Source: Silurus meridionalis (Eukaryota; Chordata; Actinopteri; Siluriformes; Siluridae). From it: 64,000 nt of DNA. Below are positions 40,801 through 54,568 of the stretch, in pieces (within the stretch, counting starts at the first letter, position 1; each line of letters starts with the position of its first letter). The stretch is from the NCBI RefSeq assembly GCF_014805685.1, contig NC_060901.1, positions 22,504,405 through 22,568,404 of the forward strand. The letters run 5' to 3'. The notes below the pieces were generated by a model that searched no databases, was not told the origin of the DNA, and worked only from the letters and a program-made list of their open reading frames with translations. The translations under genes were made by a program, and so were the position numbers.

Positions 40801-40967
40801 TCAGTCCATCAAATGAGGAAGAAAATCGTGTATGAAACCGCTTCGGCTTATTTAAATTCAATGTAAAAATGGATGATAATGCATTTCATTGGCCCTGTAC
40901 TTGTACTCAGCACAATGACCATAAAGTGTGTATATATATATATATATATATACATCTTTATATATCT

Positions 40968-41017
<50 letters not shown>

Positions 41018-44000
41018 ATAAAGATGAAAAAAATTAGCTCACCATAGACATGCAGATTGTACTCTCTTTGCTGCTCTCCACCTGCATTCACTGCCACACA
41101 GGTATAGTGACCAGCATCGCTCACCTGAGCACTCCTGAAAGACAGTACCCTGCCTCCGGCCAGGATCTGCACATACACACACACATGCCCAAAGCCAAAA
41201 AGTCAAAGAGTTAAACAATGTACTGTACGGTCCAGTTTCACACTTTTTTGAGGACATTATACCTGGATGCCATTAGAGGAGCTGGAGACAGGGCTGCTTT
41301 CTTTGAGCCAAGTAAGACTGGGTGAGGGCAGACCTGAGGCTTCGCACTCCAGCCTGATTGGATCATTCACCACCACTGTCACCATTCCACCTTTGCTGGA
41401 GATGGATGGTGGCACTGCAAGTACAAAAGAGAAACATAACAACCCTTTATACATGAAAGAGCAAAAACAGGTTTGGGTTAAAGATATAATAATAAGAAAG
41501 ACCATCTTCCCCAATGTGTGGTCAAAATCGCCCAACAAATCACTGGTGCCCAAATACCTGCCAATGAGCACCTTTACCACAGCAGATGTCATGCAGAGCA
41601 CATAGTATCATCAAGGACTCCTTGCATCCCAGTTTTGATCTGTTTAACCTTCTTCCATCAAGAAGGACATATAGGAACATATAAAGGCTCAGGGCCTTCA
41701 TGATGGCTAAAAGAACTTCATCCATACACAGAAATGACAGAAATATAGAAAATAATACGCACCAAAAACCTGTAGGCTGAGTGTGAGCTCTGCTGTCCCG
41801 GCTACACTGACAGCCACACACTTGTAGAGTCCGGCATCGGCCACTTGAGCGCGGTCGATCTCCAGAACTTGGCCTCGGTTCAGGATGCTCACTCCTGCTG
41901 CACTGGTCAGAGGCCGACTGTCCTTATACCACGTCATAGCTGCATTTAGAAGTAATTTTTTTTAATCAGGATTTTCAACTCATAAACATTAGTTTCAAAT
42001 AAAAAAATTATTTTTTTTAAATTATGCAATTGTAATAAAGAAGTGACCTGGTACAGGACTTCCTGTCACTTTACACTGCAGCTGGATTTGATATCCAGCC
42101 AGAATAGTTTGATTGACAGTCTCTCCAGCTGAATGGATGACCGGAGGCTCTGAGGAGCATAAAAATTATCAGCACATACCAAAAAAATGTGCGATTTGAA
42201 ATGTTTATGGACAGGTTTTTTTTATGAAGCGGGTACCGTGAACGCTAAGCGAATGTTCTGCTGCACCTCTCCTGCAGCGTTGGTTGCCACACAGGTGTAT
42301 TTGCCTGCATCCTCGGCTCTGGCTTCCTTAATATGTAGAACTCTACCTCCTGATTCCAGCTTTATTTCAGAGACAAAGGAACGATGATCATTGGTGGACA
42401 TCAAGGGAGTAAATTAAATTCGTTACTGTACTTAAGTAGCTTTTTTGTGTATCTCTGAAGTATTTCTATTTGGGGAGACTTTCACGTAACTGGTTAAACA
42501 AGACACCAGTCAGGGTCTTGAACTTGTTTTGCCACTTGGTAGCATTTTTTTATCACCAACATACAGTTTAGCAACAGTTCAACAGCAAGCAGAACATTTT
42601 GAGAGGAATAAATGATGGAACAAACTCCAGACTCGAAATCACCACAACACCCGTGGCCTTATTTGCATAATTTTATTATAGTAGTTGAAAAGAAGGTTTT
42701 GGGCTTGTGATAATGTTAATAGACATCAATCAGTGCTTGACTTATTAATATTATTAATGTGCTGAGAGGAAAAGAGTCTTTTCACATAAACTGAGTTGAT
42801 TAAGTAAAGAATCTTGTGAGAAAAATGATATAACATTATAGCCATAATGAATCATAGTACTTTGGATACTTAAGTCAATTTGAAGGCAAATATATTGTAC
42901 TTTTAGTTTAAGGGACACTTTTACTGGAGTCCTATTTTACAAAGTGGATCTCTACTAAGTTTACCTTGAGATGATCTCCTGGATGAATTTGAGAGAAATC
43001 ATCGCTATACCTTAAGTAAAAACTGAGTTGTGTCGATAGGACGGCCATCTTTGAGCCAGGTAATGCTGGGAGCTGGAAAGCCATTGACCACACACTGAAG
43101 GTTTAGGGGATTGTGCAGAACCACCGATCGTTCAGCAGGTCCGGTAGAACGGATTGATGGAGGAACTAAAAAAAATTAATTTAAATCGTATAAATTGCAT
43201 TGGTTACAAAGCTTTTAGATGTGTATCAGATCAGTATTGTGTATTTTTTAGGTGAATATCGTTTTAAATGGACATGATGTACCTCTTCTTGCTCTTTTCC
43301 ATTTGACAGCAGTGGCCAAAACACCAATATTCAAATTAGCACATAGATTACATGTCAACGAACTAAACTTCCTGTTTAGGATTCTTGCTCGGTTTTTCTT
43401 ATCTTCTCTTACCGTGTACGGTGACTTTAAAATCTCGTTCCTGCTCTCCTGCTTCGTTTGAGGCGACACACTGGAACAGAGCAGTGTCCGAGACCTGGGC
43501 GCGGGAGATGACCAGACGATGACCGTTTGCCAAAATTCTCACACCTTCTGCCTGTCTGATCAGCTCTCTGTCCTTTAGCCACCTACGATGAGGATCATTG
43601 TACATGCAAGAATAAACCAAAGAGAAAAGGAAACCCGTGATCTTTTTTATGGTCCTGTACAATATATTAGAAAGTGCATGATCAGATCAGGAAAATTATT
43701 GTTGCTAGATATATAGAGATATCTTTGATTGGAACTTTTGTTGTCCTTTAAAGCTAAATAACATTTCAATCAAATCTTCTTCCTTTTTTGTCATGTGGAA
43801 CAGTATATTTGGTGACATTCATTTGCAAGTTACTATTCACCTTCACTCACAGCCTTTCCAGACTCATTTAACCAAAATCTGAGCTACAAGAAAGACCATG
43901 GTCATAAATACAATCCTCCATGCTACATGCACTCAGCATGATGAAAGGCGCTATGCATTACTACATCTAACTGCATTCATCGACTCAAAACAATGAATTT

Positions 44001-47000
44001 GATTTGTAAGTGTGACTATACTAGACTTGTGGAAAAAGATTCTGTAATCTGTTACCAAAATTTAACCTTCTGTCTGGAGGAAACCAGGCACCACTCATCA
44101 CTTAACCCAAAAAAGTGAAGCATGGTGGTGGAAGTATTATGCTGTGAAAGAGTTTTTCTGCAGCAGGGACTAAGCAAATGGTTGTGGGAAAGCTGAATTG
44201 AGCAAAGATCAACATATATCTCATTAAAAACCCGTTCTAGGGTGCTCAGGACCTCAGTCTGGGTCGAAGGTTTACCTTATACATCACAACACAGGCATGG
44301 CTTATGAACAACTCTGTGAATGTACAAGGGTGGCCCAGTCAGAGCCCTGTCTTGATCCATATTGAACATCTCCAGAAAGACATGAGAGAAATTGCCCTGA
44401 AGAATGGCAGAAAATCCTCCAATCCAGGTGTGCTAAGCTTGTTTTCTTCATGATAAATGTATAGACATTTCTAGAATTCTGTTTTGTCATTATGGAGTTA
44501 TGAGTGTAGATTAATGAGAGAAAAATAATTCATAGTATTAGTAGATTGTAGCATCGAACTGCAACATAACATTATACGCATATAAATAACTTGTGTATGT
44601 GCGCTTACGTGATGGTTGGGGGAGGCGTGCCTGTGGCATGGCACTCAAGTTCGAGCACGTTATCAACGATGACAGTAGCATCTGTAATCTTATCAGCCCC
44701 GTTTACAGTGGGTGGTACTGAGAAACACAGAAAACAGAGTTCACCCATCACCATTTTTTTTCTCTGAACTATGAAAAAAAACCATGAAAATGATCCCAAA
44801 TATTGGTTGACCGATATATCGTTGAAGCCGATATATTGGCTGATTTTATTTTTGATCTTTTTTTATTTTTTCAACATCGGCAGACAAATCTTTCCATTTG
44901 CCGATATTTTTCACAATGTATAATTAAACCATATCGTGCATTAGCGCTACTTCTTTAAGACAAGCCATGTGATAACATTTTGCTAGGTTATGTCACATAC
45001 ACACATGCGATATACATAAATTCAAATAAAAATTTAAACCTGTTACCCTAAAAATCAATAAATAAACCTATGATTCCACATTCAATATAATGATATGATG
45101 CAAGAAACGAATGTGTGCAGGTTAATAGATCCGAATGAGCTTCTGGATAAATATTACAGCGTACTAGAATCTCTGTATATGCTTCGATTCTGAACAGTGC
45201 TTTCGCTGGACGTGAACAAAAACGTAAATTTACCTAAAACGCCAACATCGTACTTGATCTCCATCTCCCCTGCAATGCTGGTCGCCACACAGACATACAG
45301 GCCAGAATCGGAGGGCGCAGCATTGATGATCTCCATTTTGCGGCCCTGCTCTATCAGCCGCAGGTTTTCCCCGGTTTTCACAGGAGATCCGTCTTTTAGC
45401 CAAGTGAGCGAGGGTGAAGGATTACCAGCTACTTCACACTCCAGAACCAGGGTTTTACTGACCACAACTTTCTTCTCCACAGGTGCATCTACACCTCCGG
45501 CAATGGATGGAGGAACTGAAAGGGGGAAAAAATTCTCAATGGGTTACACTGTGGTCCAAAAGAAACATTTTTGAAAGTAACCTTCTTAGAACCGTCTTAG
45601 AAAGTAACCCCCTGCGAGTTCCGGGGGACCACTGTATATATTAAAATGTGTATGTGATAGAAAACAATCGGCTCTTATAGAAATTTTGGAGGCATTGATC
45701 GTAAGTATTTTTTTAACAAACAGGAAAGAAAAATGCGCACCATAGACATCCAGCTCATATGCCTTCTCGGACGTTCCTGCGACGCTGGTCACTCTGCAGG
45801 TGTACTGCCCAGCGTCAGACACCTGTACTCGTGAGATTTTCAGGAAGTGTCCACGGTCTACATACTGCGCCTGCCTGCTAGACAGAATGGCCTCGCCGTT
45901 CTTATACCAAGTGATTGCTGGAAGGGGAACGCCTCGAGCCTCACACTCCAAAGTAACCGGGTTGTGCAGAAGAGCCGTCACTTCTGAGGTCACGTTCCCT
46001 CCTTTAATACTCGGGGGCACTAAAAGGATAAGAGAAGATCAGCAATATAAACATGGCCTATTTAACACATATGATTCAGACGATGAGATGATGCTAGAAG
46101 TATTTTGTTGGTGCTGCTGGGATTTGAACTCAAAACCTTCTGATCAGAAGTCCAGAGGTGGAAAGAGTAATCAAATTTTATACTCAAGTAAACGTACTGT
46201 TACTTCTTTTAAATTCTACTTAAGTACAAGATACCGGTCTTAAAATCTACTTAATTAAAAGTAAAAAGTATCTAAAATTTACAGAGTTACTTTTCCTTAA
46301 CATTGGATTCGATTGCAGTTTAAAAATTGCGAAATTGGCCATGCTCTCTGGACGCCAGCGATGGTACGTTCCCTTTGCCGAATCAATCACCAATGATACT
46401 TAATTTTGGTGTCCATCAGCTCATGTATGTGATAGCAGTAATGATAAACCATTTGTTTGAGGGTCGAATACATCACTCTCCCGCTCTGAGATAAACACAC
46501 ACCGTAAACGCTGAGGTTGAAGTCTCTGGACTGCTTTCCCGCAGAGTTGGTGACGCTGCACTGGTAGCGTGCCTGGTCCCCTAATCGGGAGCTCTTTATT
46601 TTTAAAACCTGGCCACGATCCAACACCTCAAAATTGGGGTCTCCCAGAAACAACAGCCTAAAACAAAGTAGGGAAAAGTCAGAGAAAACAAACGAGCGCC
46701 GGGGTTCAGATTGTTGGCTTTCGAGACTTGACAGGAAATCTGATCGGAGCAACTCACTTCCTGTCTTTGTACCAGTGGATTGTGGGAAAGGGCACACCTT
46801 TGACCTTGCACACCAAGCTGATCTCCTGATTCAGAACGGTGTAGAGGTCACGTGACCCGCTGCTTCCAATGATGCTAGGAGGAACTGCCAACGAAAACAT
46901 GTCACATAGAAAGCTTTTGATAATGACATTTTATATTGTGATATTCAGTGTCATGCCACCATTTACTGCTGTATTTCGGTATTTACCCAAGACGTCGAGG

Positions 47001-48435
47001 TGGAAGTCCTTCTCGGTACTTCCTGCGACGTTGATGGCTTTGCAGCTATAGCCGCCTGCGTCTGCTGCGGCGGCTTTGAGCAATCGCAGTGTCTTTCCTC
47101 TCTGCAGGATCTGCACATTACTGCTGGCAACCACCTAATATACCATAATGCAAATCTATGAAGAACATGTACATCAATATTTATTATATTAATGCTGGTG
47201 CCCCAGATATACACTATAGGGGGCAAATGTTTGTGAACACCTAACTATAAGATTTTAATGTGCATTTTGAACATCCCATTCAAAAAAAGCCGTATTTACT
47301 ACTAAACGCCTAGAGTTAGTTTTCCTTGTGCTTTATTCCATACTTCCATGTGTTCCGGCTTATATTATAAATTATAATTACCATACAAGGTTCTCTTATA
47401 AAACCAAAAGAACGAGCAAATGGTTGTAGGTCACACACCGGAATGCCGTCTTTAAACCAGGTGATGACTGGTGGAGGAGTTCCTGTGACGTCACAGACCA
47501 AGCTGGTGGGCTGGTTCATCACCACTGAGACATTTGATGGCAGGCTACCGTCTCTTACATCAGGAGGCACTGAAAAGGATGAAGAAAAAATTGGCGTAAT
47601 AGCAATAAAAACTGTATCGTTCATCATCTAGTGGCTAGACAGTTTTACCGTTGACTTTCAGTTGGTACTTCTTCTCTGTACTCCCAGCATCATTTGCAGC
47701 TGTGCACGTGTATTCTCCATTGTCCAGCGGCGACACCGAAGCCAGGATGAGCAGAGTTCCATCCTCCAAGATGGACACACCGGGCTCATTCCCAGTCAGC
47801 TCCTCGCCATTCCTAAACCACTTAATTACTGGCTGAGGAAGACCTACATGATCAGAGAATGTGCTGTAAGGAAGTATTCAAGATACTTAGTCCTTTGCGA
47901 TGAGTTGTGTAGGACGCTAGATTACCTTTAGCTTGGCAGGGGAATGCGATGCGCTGATTTGCCACTCTTTCCTGCAGGGGACTGTTAAAAGGGGGTTCAG
48001 AGACCTCGACTACAGGGGGAACTACAGGACCAAACAACAGTTAGGTACATGATGGTTCAAGTGCAAAAATCTTTCTGCTCTGCCAGATCATTTGACTTGT
48101 TTCTAGTCTGAATCTTCTTAAATCATGCATTTATTTCTTATACAGTGGTACCTTGACATATGAGTTTAATTCGTTCCATAACCTTGCTCGTATGTCAATT
48201 GCTCGTATTTCAAAGCAAATTTCCCCATTGAAATTAATTGAAATGCCATTAATCCGTTCCAGCCCCCAAAATGCCACCCTAGTTGTTTTTGTTACGTGTT
48301 TTTGAATGAGAAAATTGTATCTATAAATGACAAATATTGTATAAAAACATAATAAAAGAGAATGTAAAGAAATAATAAGGTTTTATTCAGTGTATTTTCC
48401 TTGAAGATGAGACTTGAGCTAACGAAAACGCCGGT

Positions 48436-48471
<36 letters not shown>

Positions 48472-51400
48472 TGTGCGGAAGGGGGGGCGGGTGTTAGAGG
48501 CGATAAGCGGAGGCGGAGGGAAAACTATTTTTTTTACTATCACTCCTGCACAGTCCACAAACTTTACAATTTTTACTTTTTCTTCTTTGCTTATCGTCTC
48601 GAGCTCATATCTCAAGTTTTTGCTTGCGTATCGAAGCAAAAAATCGACCGAGTGACCGCTCGTATCTAAAAAAACTCGTATGTTAGGGCACTCGTATGTC
48701 GAGGTACCACTGTATTGAGACGCTTATTTTTTGCAGTGAGTCACCCTCGATTCCTCACCTTGGACCTGCAACTGAATCCCAGTCACATCCTGTCCTACAA
48801 GGTTGCTGGCTACGCAAGTGTAAACTCCCTCATCAGACAGCGCCACCTTTCGGACAGTCAGAGTTCCGTCTGAGGAGAAACTGTAACGAGTCCCGTCTGC
48901 CACCAGGGCTGTGCTGTTCTTCTTCCAGCTCACAGAAGGTTGGGGGACTCCCTGCGCCACGCAAGGCAGGTCAATGGAATGGGCCACCTGAACCTTCATG
49001 ACGCGTGGCCCCAGCAAGATATGTGGAGGAACTGAGGACAAAATCAATCAGGTGAATTCATCCAAGGTTGTGAGTTCAATAAGCTGTTTAAGCTCACACA
49101 TTGGTTTTGAGTAGAGCATTGAAAACCAAAACTTTTCTCATTTGATTGCTACAATAGTGATGTCCTTCAGTGGACACTCAGGCAGGAAACACTCATCCGC
49201 AACTTCTGATTGGAAGGTTGTAAGCAGGGCCGTTTCAGCCATTTTGGTTGTAAGTGTGTAAACATGTACTATATAATAAACTCCAGCAGAAAAACAGGTA
49301 GGTAATTCTAATGAGCGTCGGCGAGAACAGCAGCAGGGTAGGAAGTGCTCACTAGTGCGCCCCCAGATTGTTGCGTGCTAGGCAACCGCCTAGTTTGCTA
49401 ATGCCTAAAGAAAGTGCTGGTTGTGAGTTCAAGTCCAAGTACCACCAATGCTGCTGAGCCCTTGAGCAATGCCCTTAACCCTCAACTGCTCAGTCGTATC
49501 AATAAAATAATTTGCTTTGAAAAAGGGACGTCTGCCAAATGCAATAAATGTAACTGTAAATTCTTAGCACTTGCGGTTGAGGGACTGCACATTGGGAACT
49601 TCCTCGAGCAATTTAAGCCATGCAAGTGTTTCATAGCTTTGCCTTCTGTGGTTTCAATGTCTGGCCTTTTCTGTTTTTCTAAATTACTATAATCTCAACC
49701 ATTCCACACTAAATGAAACACATTCTCAGTCATCATTTGCACAGTGTCACTTAAAACTTACATGCGCACACAAGCAGATGCACAACTTACTAGGGCAAAA
49801 AGATAAAAAAGTCTCTAAAAAAATAAAGATACTGCTATAGTCAATATATAAAACTACAGCACTACACACCTGTGAAAACCAAGCAGGGGCTTTAACAGGG
49901 CTTTGGACAACAGCAGGTCTCCATTTGGTGTAATAAACTACACACCTCGGAGCTCAGCAGGGTTTGATTCTGACTGGCGGTTTTATGAGTCGCACCAGTC
50001 AGCTGTTACCTGGAGCTGACCGGTTCAATCAAAATTTTGATATTTTGATTCTGTTGTAACACGATGAACTGCTAACGCCAGGGGACTCGTTTATCACCCG
50101 GGCATACACGTGCTTCCGTGAGCTAAGCGTGCAGATGCACATTTCCATGTGTGGGATTTGATTTATCGCGGCATACTTGTACGTGAGGATGCGCGTATAC
50201 ACTGGATGGAAAACGTCGACAGATGCTTAACGAAAATGGTTGGTAATGGCATGCAAAGCCAGAAATGAAATACAATCATGGCAGCTACTTTTATTCCTTC
50301 TTGGGCACACGCCAGCATTTTTTGGGACAAATACTGTATAACATCAGTGAAGTAGCCAATAAAAAGTCTATTTGATATTTGGAGCAATTTAATATACCAT
50401 ATATTGAAAATACACTTCCTGCCCAGCTTTAATGAATAATGCACCCATCACCATGCTTCAAAAATACAAGTTTTTTTATTCCAGGAGATTCATCTCCATT
50501 CTAAATCTTGTGACCTCTATGAACAACTCCAATCTTCCCTTTGGTCACTGAAGGCAAGGCTTCCTTTAAACATTGCTGAATGGCACGTTTGTATTGATTT
50601 CTCTTTTACACCATCAGGAGAATTTGTCTATTTCTATCCACACAGGTCAATCGTTCTGTCCCTTGTCATCTCAAGACCTGATTATCGCAATACATTCTGG
50701 CAGATCAACCTCTTCAGCTAATCCAATATACAGCTACAGGACTTGTTTTGGGCCTGTAGTATCCACTGTGGTCTCACATGAAAAAACAAACAGTTTCCCA
50801 TCTAGAGGCCACTCTTGTAATGACAGCGGTTTCAAAACCAGAAAATCTGTAAGATTTTTTGCCAATGACCGTTAGTTACTTTAATTAACTTTCTGTGCCG
50901 TTTAATGGGTAAAATAGATGAATTTTTCCTAACTACTGAGAATGTCCTGGTCCTGTCTACTGTAAGTATCTTGACACTCAATTCACAGAAAATTCAAACC
51001 CGGACCTTACCGTAGACGCTGAGTTTGATAGCTTGGCTAAAGTTGCCAGCGATGTTGGTGGCCACACAGAGGTATGTGCCGCTGTCCGTCACACGGGTCT
51101 CTGTGATCTTCATTGAGCCTGAGGGCAGCTGAGTGTGTCTGTCAGACAGACAGGAGAAGCACGGGAGGGGGGGGTTGATGCTAGCACTTAATGCACAGAT
51201 TAGGCTGAACACATAATTGTAGACACATGTACAATCAGAGCCATGTCAAGCTTGCATACCCTACCTACAAATCTACCCACAATAAAAGCCTATAACAGGG
51301 GTCCCCAGGGGTGTAGCAGAAAATGACAAGTAGTAACTAAAGGTTAAAGGTACTAAAGGTACCGATAGGTAGGTTGGATCATACTTGCCGATAACCAATT

Positions 51401-51789
51401 AATCAATTGACAAATGAATCAACAACATAAGGATCTATGTAAAATAGTACTGAAAAAAAAAGTTCTGAATCATGGAAATGTGCTAAATTAAATAAACATG
51501 AATATATTCATTAATAAATATAATTAGATATTTAATTAATTATATATAAAAAAATATTTATAGCTCTCTCCGTGCAGCACGCAGTCTCGCATGTAAAAAC
51601 AAACAGCACGTGGCATCAGTGATTCGCCTGTAGAGGCCGCTCTCGTAAAGACAGGGCACCGGAAGCCGGAAAAACTCTAAGTATGGATTTTTGCAGATAG
51701 CCGACAGTTTCAGCAATCGGTGTCTCTATTAATAACTATAACTTAATAACATTCAGGGTCAGTTTATACATAACCTGAAATGACAGACG

Positions 51790-51843
<54 letters not shown>

Positions 51844-54040
51844 GTGTGTGTGCATGTTTGTGTGTGGGCATGTGTGTTCATGTTTACCTGGTGGAATAAG
51901 GGGAGATAAGCTGCTTGTCTTTGGCCCAGGTGATGATGGGAGGTGGGACACTCTGCACATCACAGGGGAGAGTAACATCCTCACCCACCGTCACGGACAT
52001 GTCTAATGGATCCCTTGATCCCGACTGATCTCCAGATCCACCACCACTAAGCCTGGGTTTCACTACACACACAAGCACACGCACACACACAACCAAAGAC
52101 AAAGAAAAACTCAGACCTCTCTATGAAAAAGAATTCATGGCAGAGTCTATTATAGATAAAGCAAAAGACAAGGTAAAAGCTTTAAATGTTCAAAAATTAT
52201 TGGCGCCCTTGATATGGGTTAATAAACGATAACTGGGGCTGATTAGCTCATTCTGGCACTGAGAGATTTTTTTCCATGACAGAAATCTAACGTTTGCTTG
52301 TAGTTAATTTACAATTTCCTATTTTAGAAAAAGTCAACGGTATTGTCACACCGAGAAATGTTTAAAAAAGCTTTAATTGACATTGAGATGCAGAAAAAAC
52401 TGATATGCAAGAAATTGTCACAGTAGTGACATACTGTGGATATATGAATTTTTATCTGGGCTTTATGGCAGAGTGGCGAGAAGCCTCTCCTCGTTGCAAA
52501 ACCCATGGAAGCCCGCTGAAGGACTCTGAGTCTGTGTGGAACAAGATTCTGTGGTCTGATGAAACTAATTTTTACATTGTTTGGCCTTCTAAATGTTATA
52601 CCTGCCCAAAAGCAGTCTAAAAGTGAAGCATGGTGGTGGTAGTATTATGCTGTGAGGGTGTTTCTCTGCAGCAGGGACTTGGCAACTGGTTGATTGAAAG
52701 CTGAATGAAGCAAAGATATAAAGACATACCAAGGGTGCCAATAATATATATATACACATATGAGAAGACACATATGAGACATTTGGAGGCTCTAACCATA
52801 GACCGTAAGCTGGACCTTCCTGGAGCTGTATCCGGCTGCATTTGTGGCTGTGCACACAAACTCTCCAGATTCGTTTCCCCCAGGTGACGCGATAACCAGA
52901 CTCCCGTCCTCCTCCAGAGAGAACGATCCGCTCGTGAGATCCAGCAGCTCCCCATGCTGTAACAACAAATAGCAGAGTCCAAAAGGATTTGAAAAGAAAC
53001 CATGAGAATAATTTGTTGCACGTTTGTCGTCCAAATCCTGATCCTAATCTACACATTACACAAAGAATCCAATTGACAGTCAGGTGTTTATTTAAAAAGC
53101 AGTGAAACGATCTCTTGGACGATCCTCTACGTTTCAGATATACAGGCTATGCAGTACGTGGCTTTTTCTGCTCAAAACCCTTTGATTATCTGGATAAAGT
53201 GGGATTTCAAGATTAATCTCCATCTCCAGGCCATAGCATTCCTGGCATCTGATTTGTATGGTAATAATAAATGCAGTATAAAGAGGAAGGTTGCCAGAAC
53301 AAATCACTGCATCATATATAAGATTATTAAACCTATAATTTTGCTGTTTGTTTTAAGATTGAAATAGTTTAAAAATGGAATTAAGGAAGCGAAATATTTC
53401 ATGTGTGACTTATTACCATCTCATAAAAAGAAATAAACTTCAAGTCTATGTGGAGAATTCTATGATTTCATTCGGACACAATGGTGTTAGTAAAACGAGG
53501 TACATGAAGTAGGTGAGGAGGCCTGGGATGCCATTCCCATTCATCCCAAAGGTGTTCAGTAGGGTTTGAGCTCTACAGCAGACCAAAATCAGATTTTCCA
53601 CAGACATCCAACCCATGTAAAGCATATCTTCATGTAGCTGGCTTTGTGCACAGAGGTATTTACATTTACATTTACATTGAATGCATTTGGCAGACTTTTC
53701 TTGAGACTTATTATCTCATTTATACTACTTAATTAACTGAGGGTAAAAAGCCTTAATTAAAGGCCCAAACTTGGCAGCTTAGTGGTGCAGGGATTTAAGC
53801 TCATGACCTTCCGATCAGAAGTCCAACAATTTACAACACTCCAACACTTTTTGAACCTTCAAAAAAGAAATAAAGAAAGAAAGATAACAGAAAGAAAGAA
53901 AGAAAGAAAGAAAGGCTATACCTTAGCCCAGGTGATGTCTGGCTTGGGCACTCCACGGGCACGACATGGCAAAGAAATTGGTGTTCCCTCGATGGTACTG
54001 AACACTTGAGGGCCATGTTGTATAGTGGGCATCACTGGAG

Positions 54041-54113
<73 letters not shown>

Positions 54114-54285
54114 AAATGGTTTAACTTTTGGTTTTATCTTTAAGCTTAATTCTGATTTTTCACTATAAAATCAGACAATGGTGTGGCAGCAGCACAATAT
54201 GTACAGTCAAGCAAATCCAGCTCAGGAGTTCTCCATCAGTTCCTCAGGTTTTGGTGTGAAGAAACAAAAAGCTGCAGTAAACAGC

Positions 54286-54368
<83 letters not shown>

Positions 54369-54488
54369 AACAAAAACAAAGAAACAAAAAAATACATTTA
54401 AAAATAGTAGACAGAAAGGAAATAAAAAGAAAGAAAAGAAGAAAAACAGAAAGAAAGAAAACAAAGAATAAAAAACAAAGAAGGAGAA

Positions 54489-54568
<80 letters not shown>

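Larger units (their letters stand above)
49032..51010 (-). other. HMCN1 intron between Ig 6 and Ig 7
   Basis: A 2-kb intron. It contains a plus-oriented SINE (49405-49555), a LINE scrap (about 50615-50765) and a scrap of the dispersed family at about 50780-50875. The rest (49560-50600) is unrecognised. Confidence 0.65.

Noticed and set aside
53916..54107. ORFs beginning with repeated Cys-Val
   Set aside because: Translation of the (TG)n microsatellite running into the HMCN1 exon.
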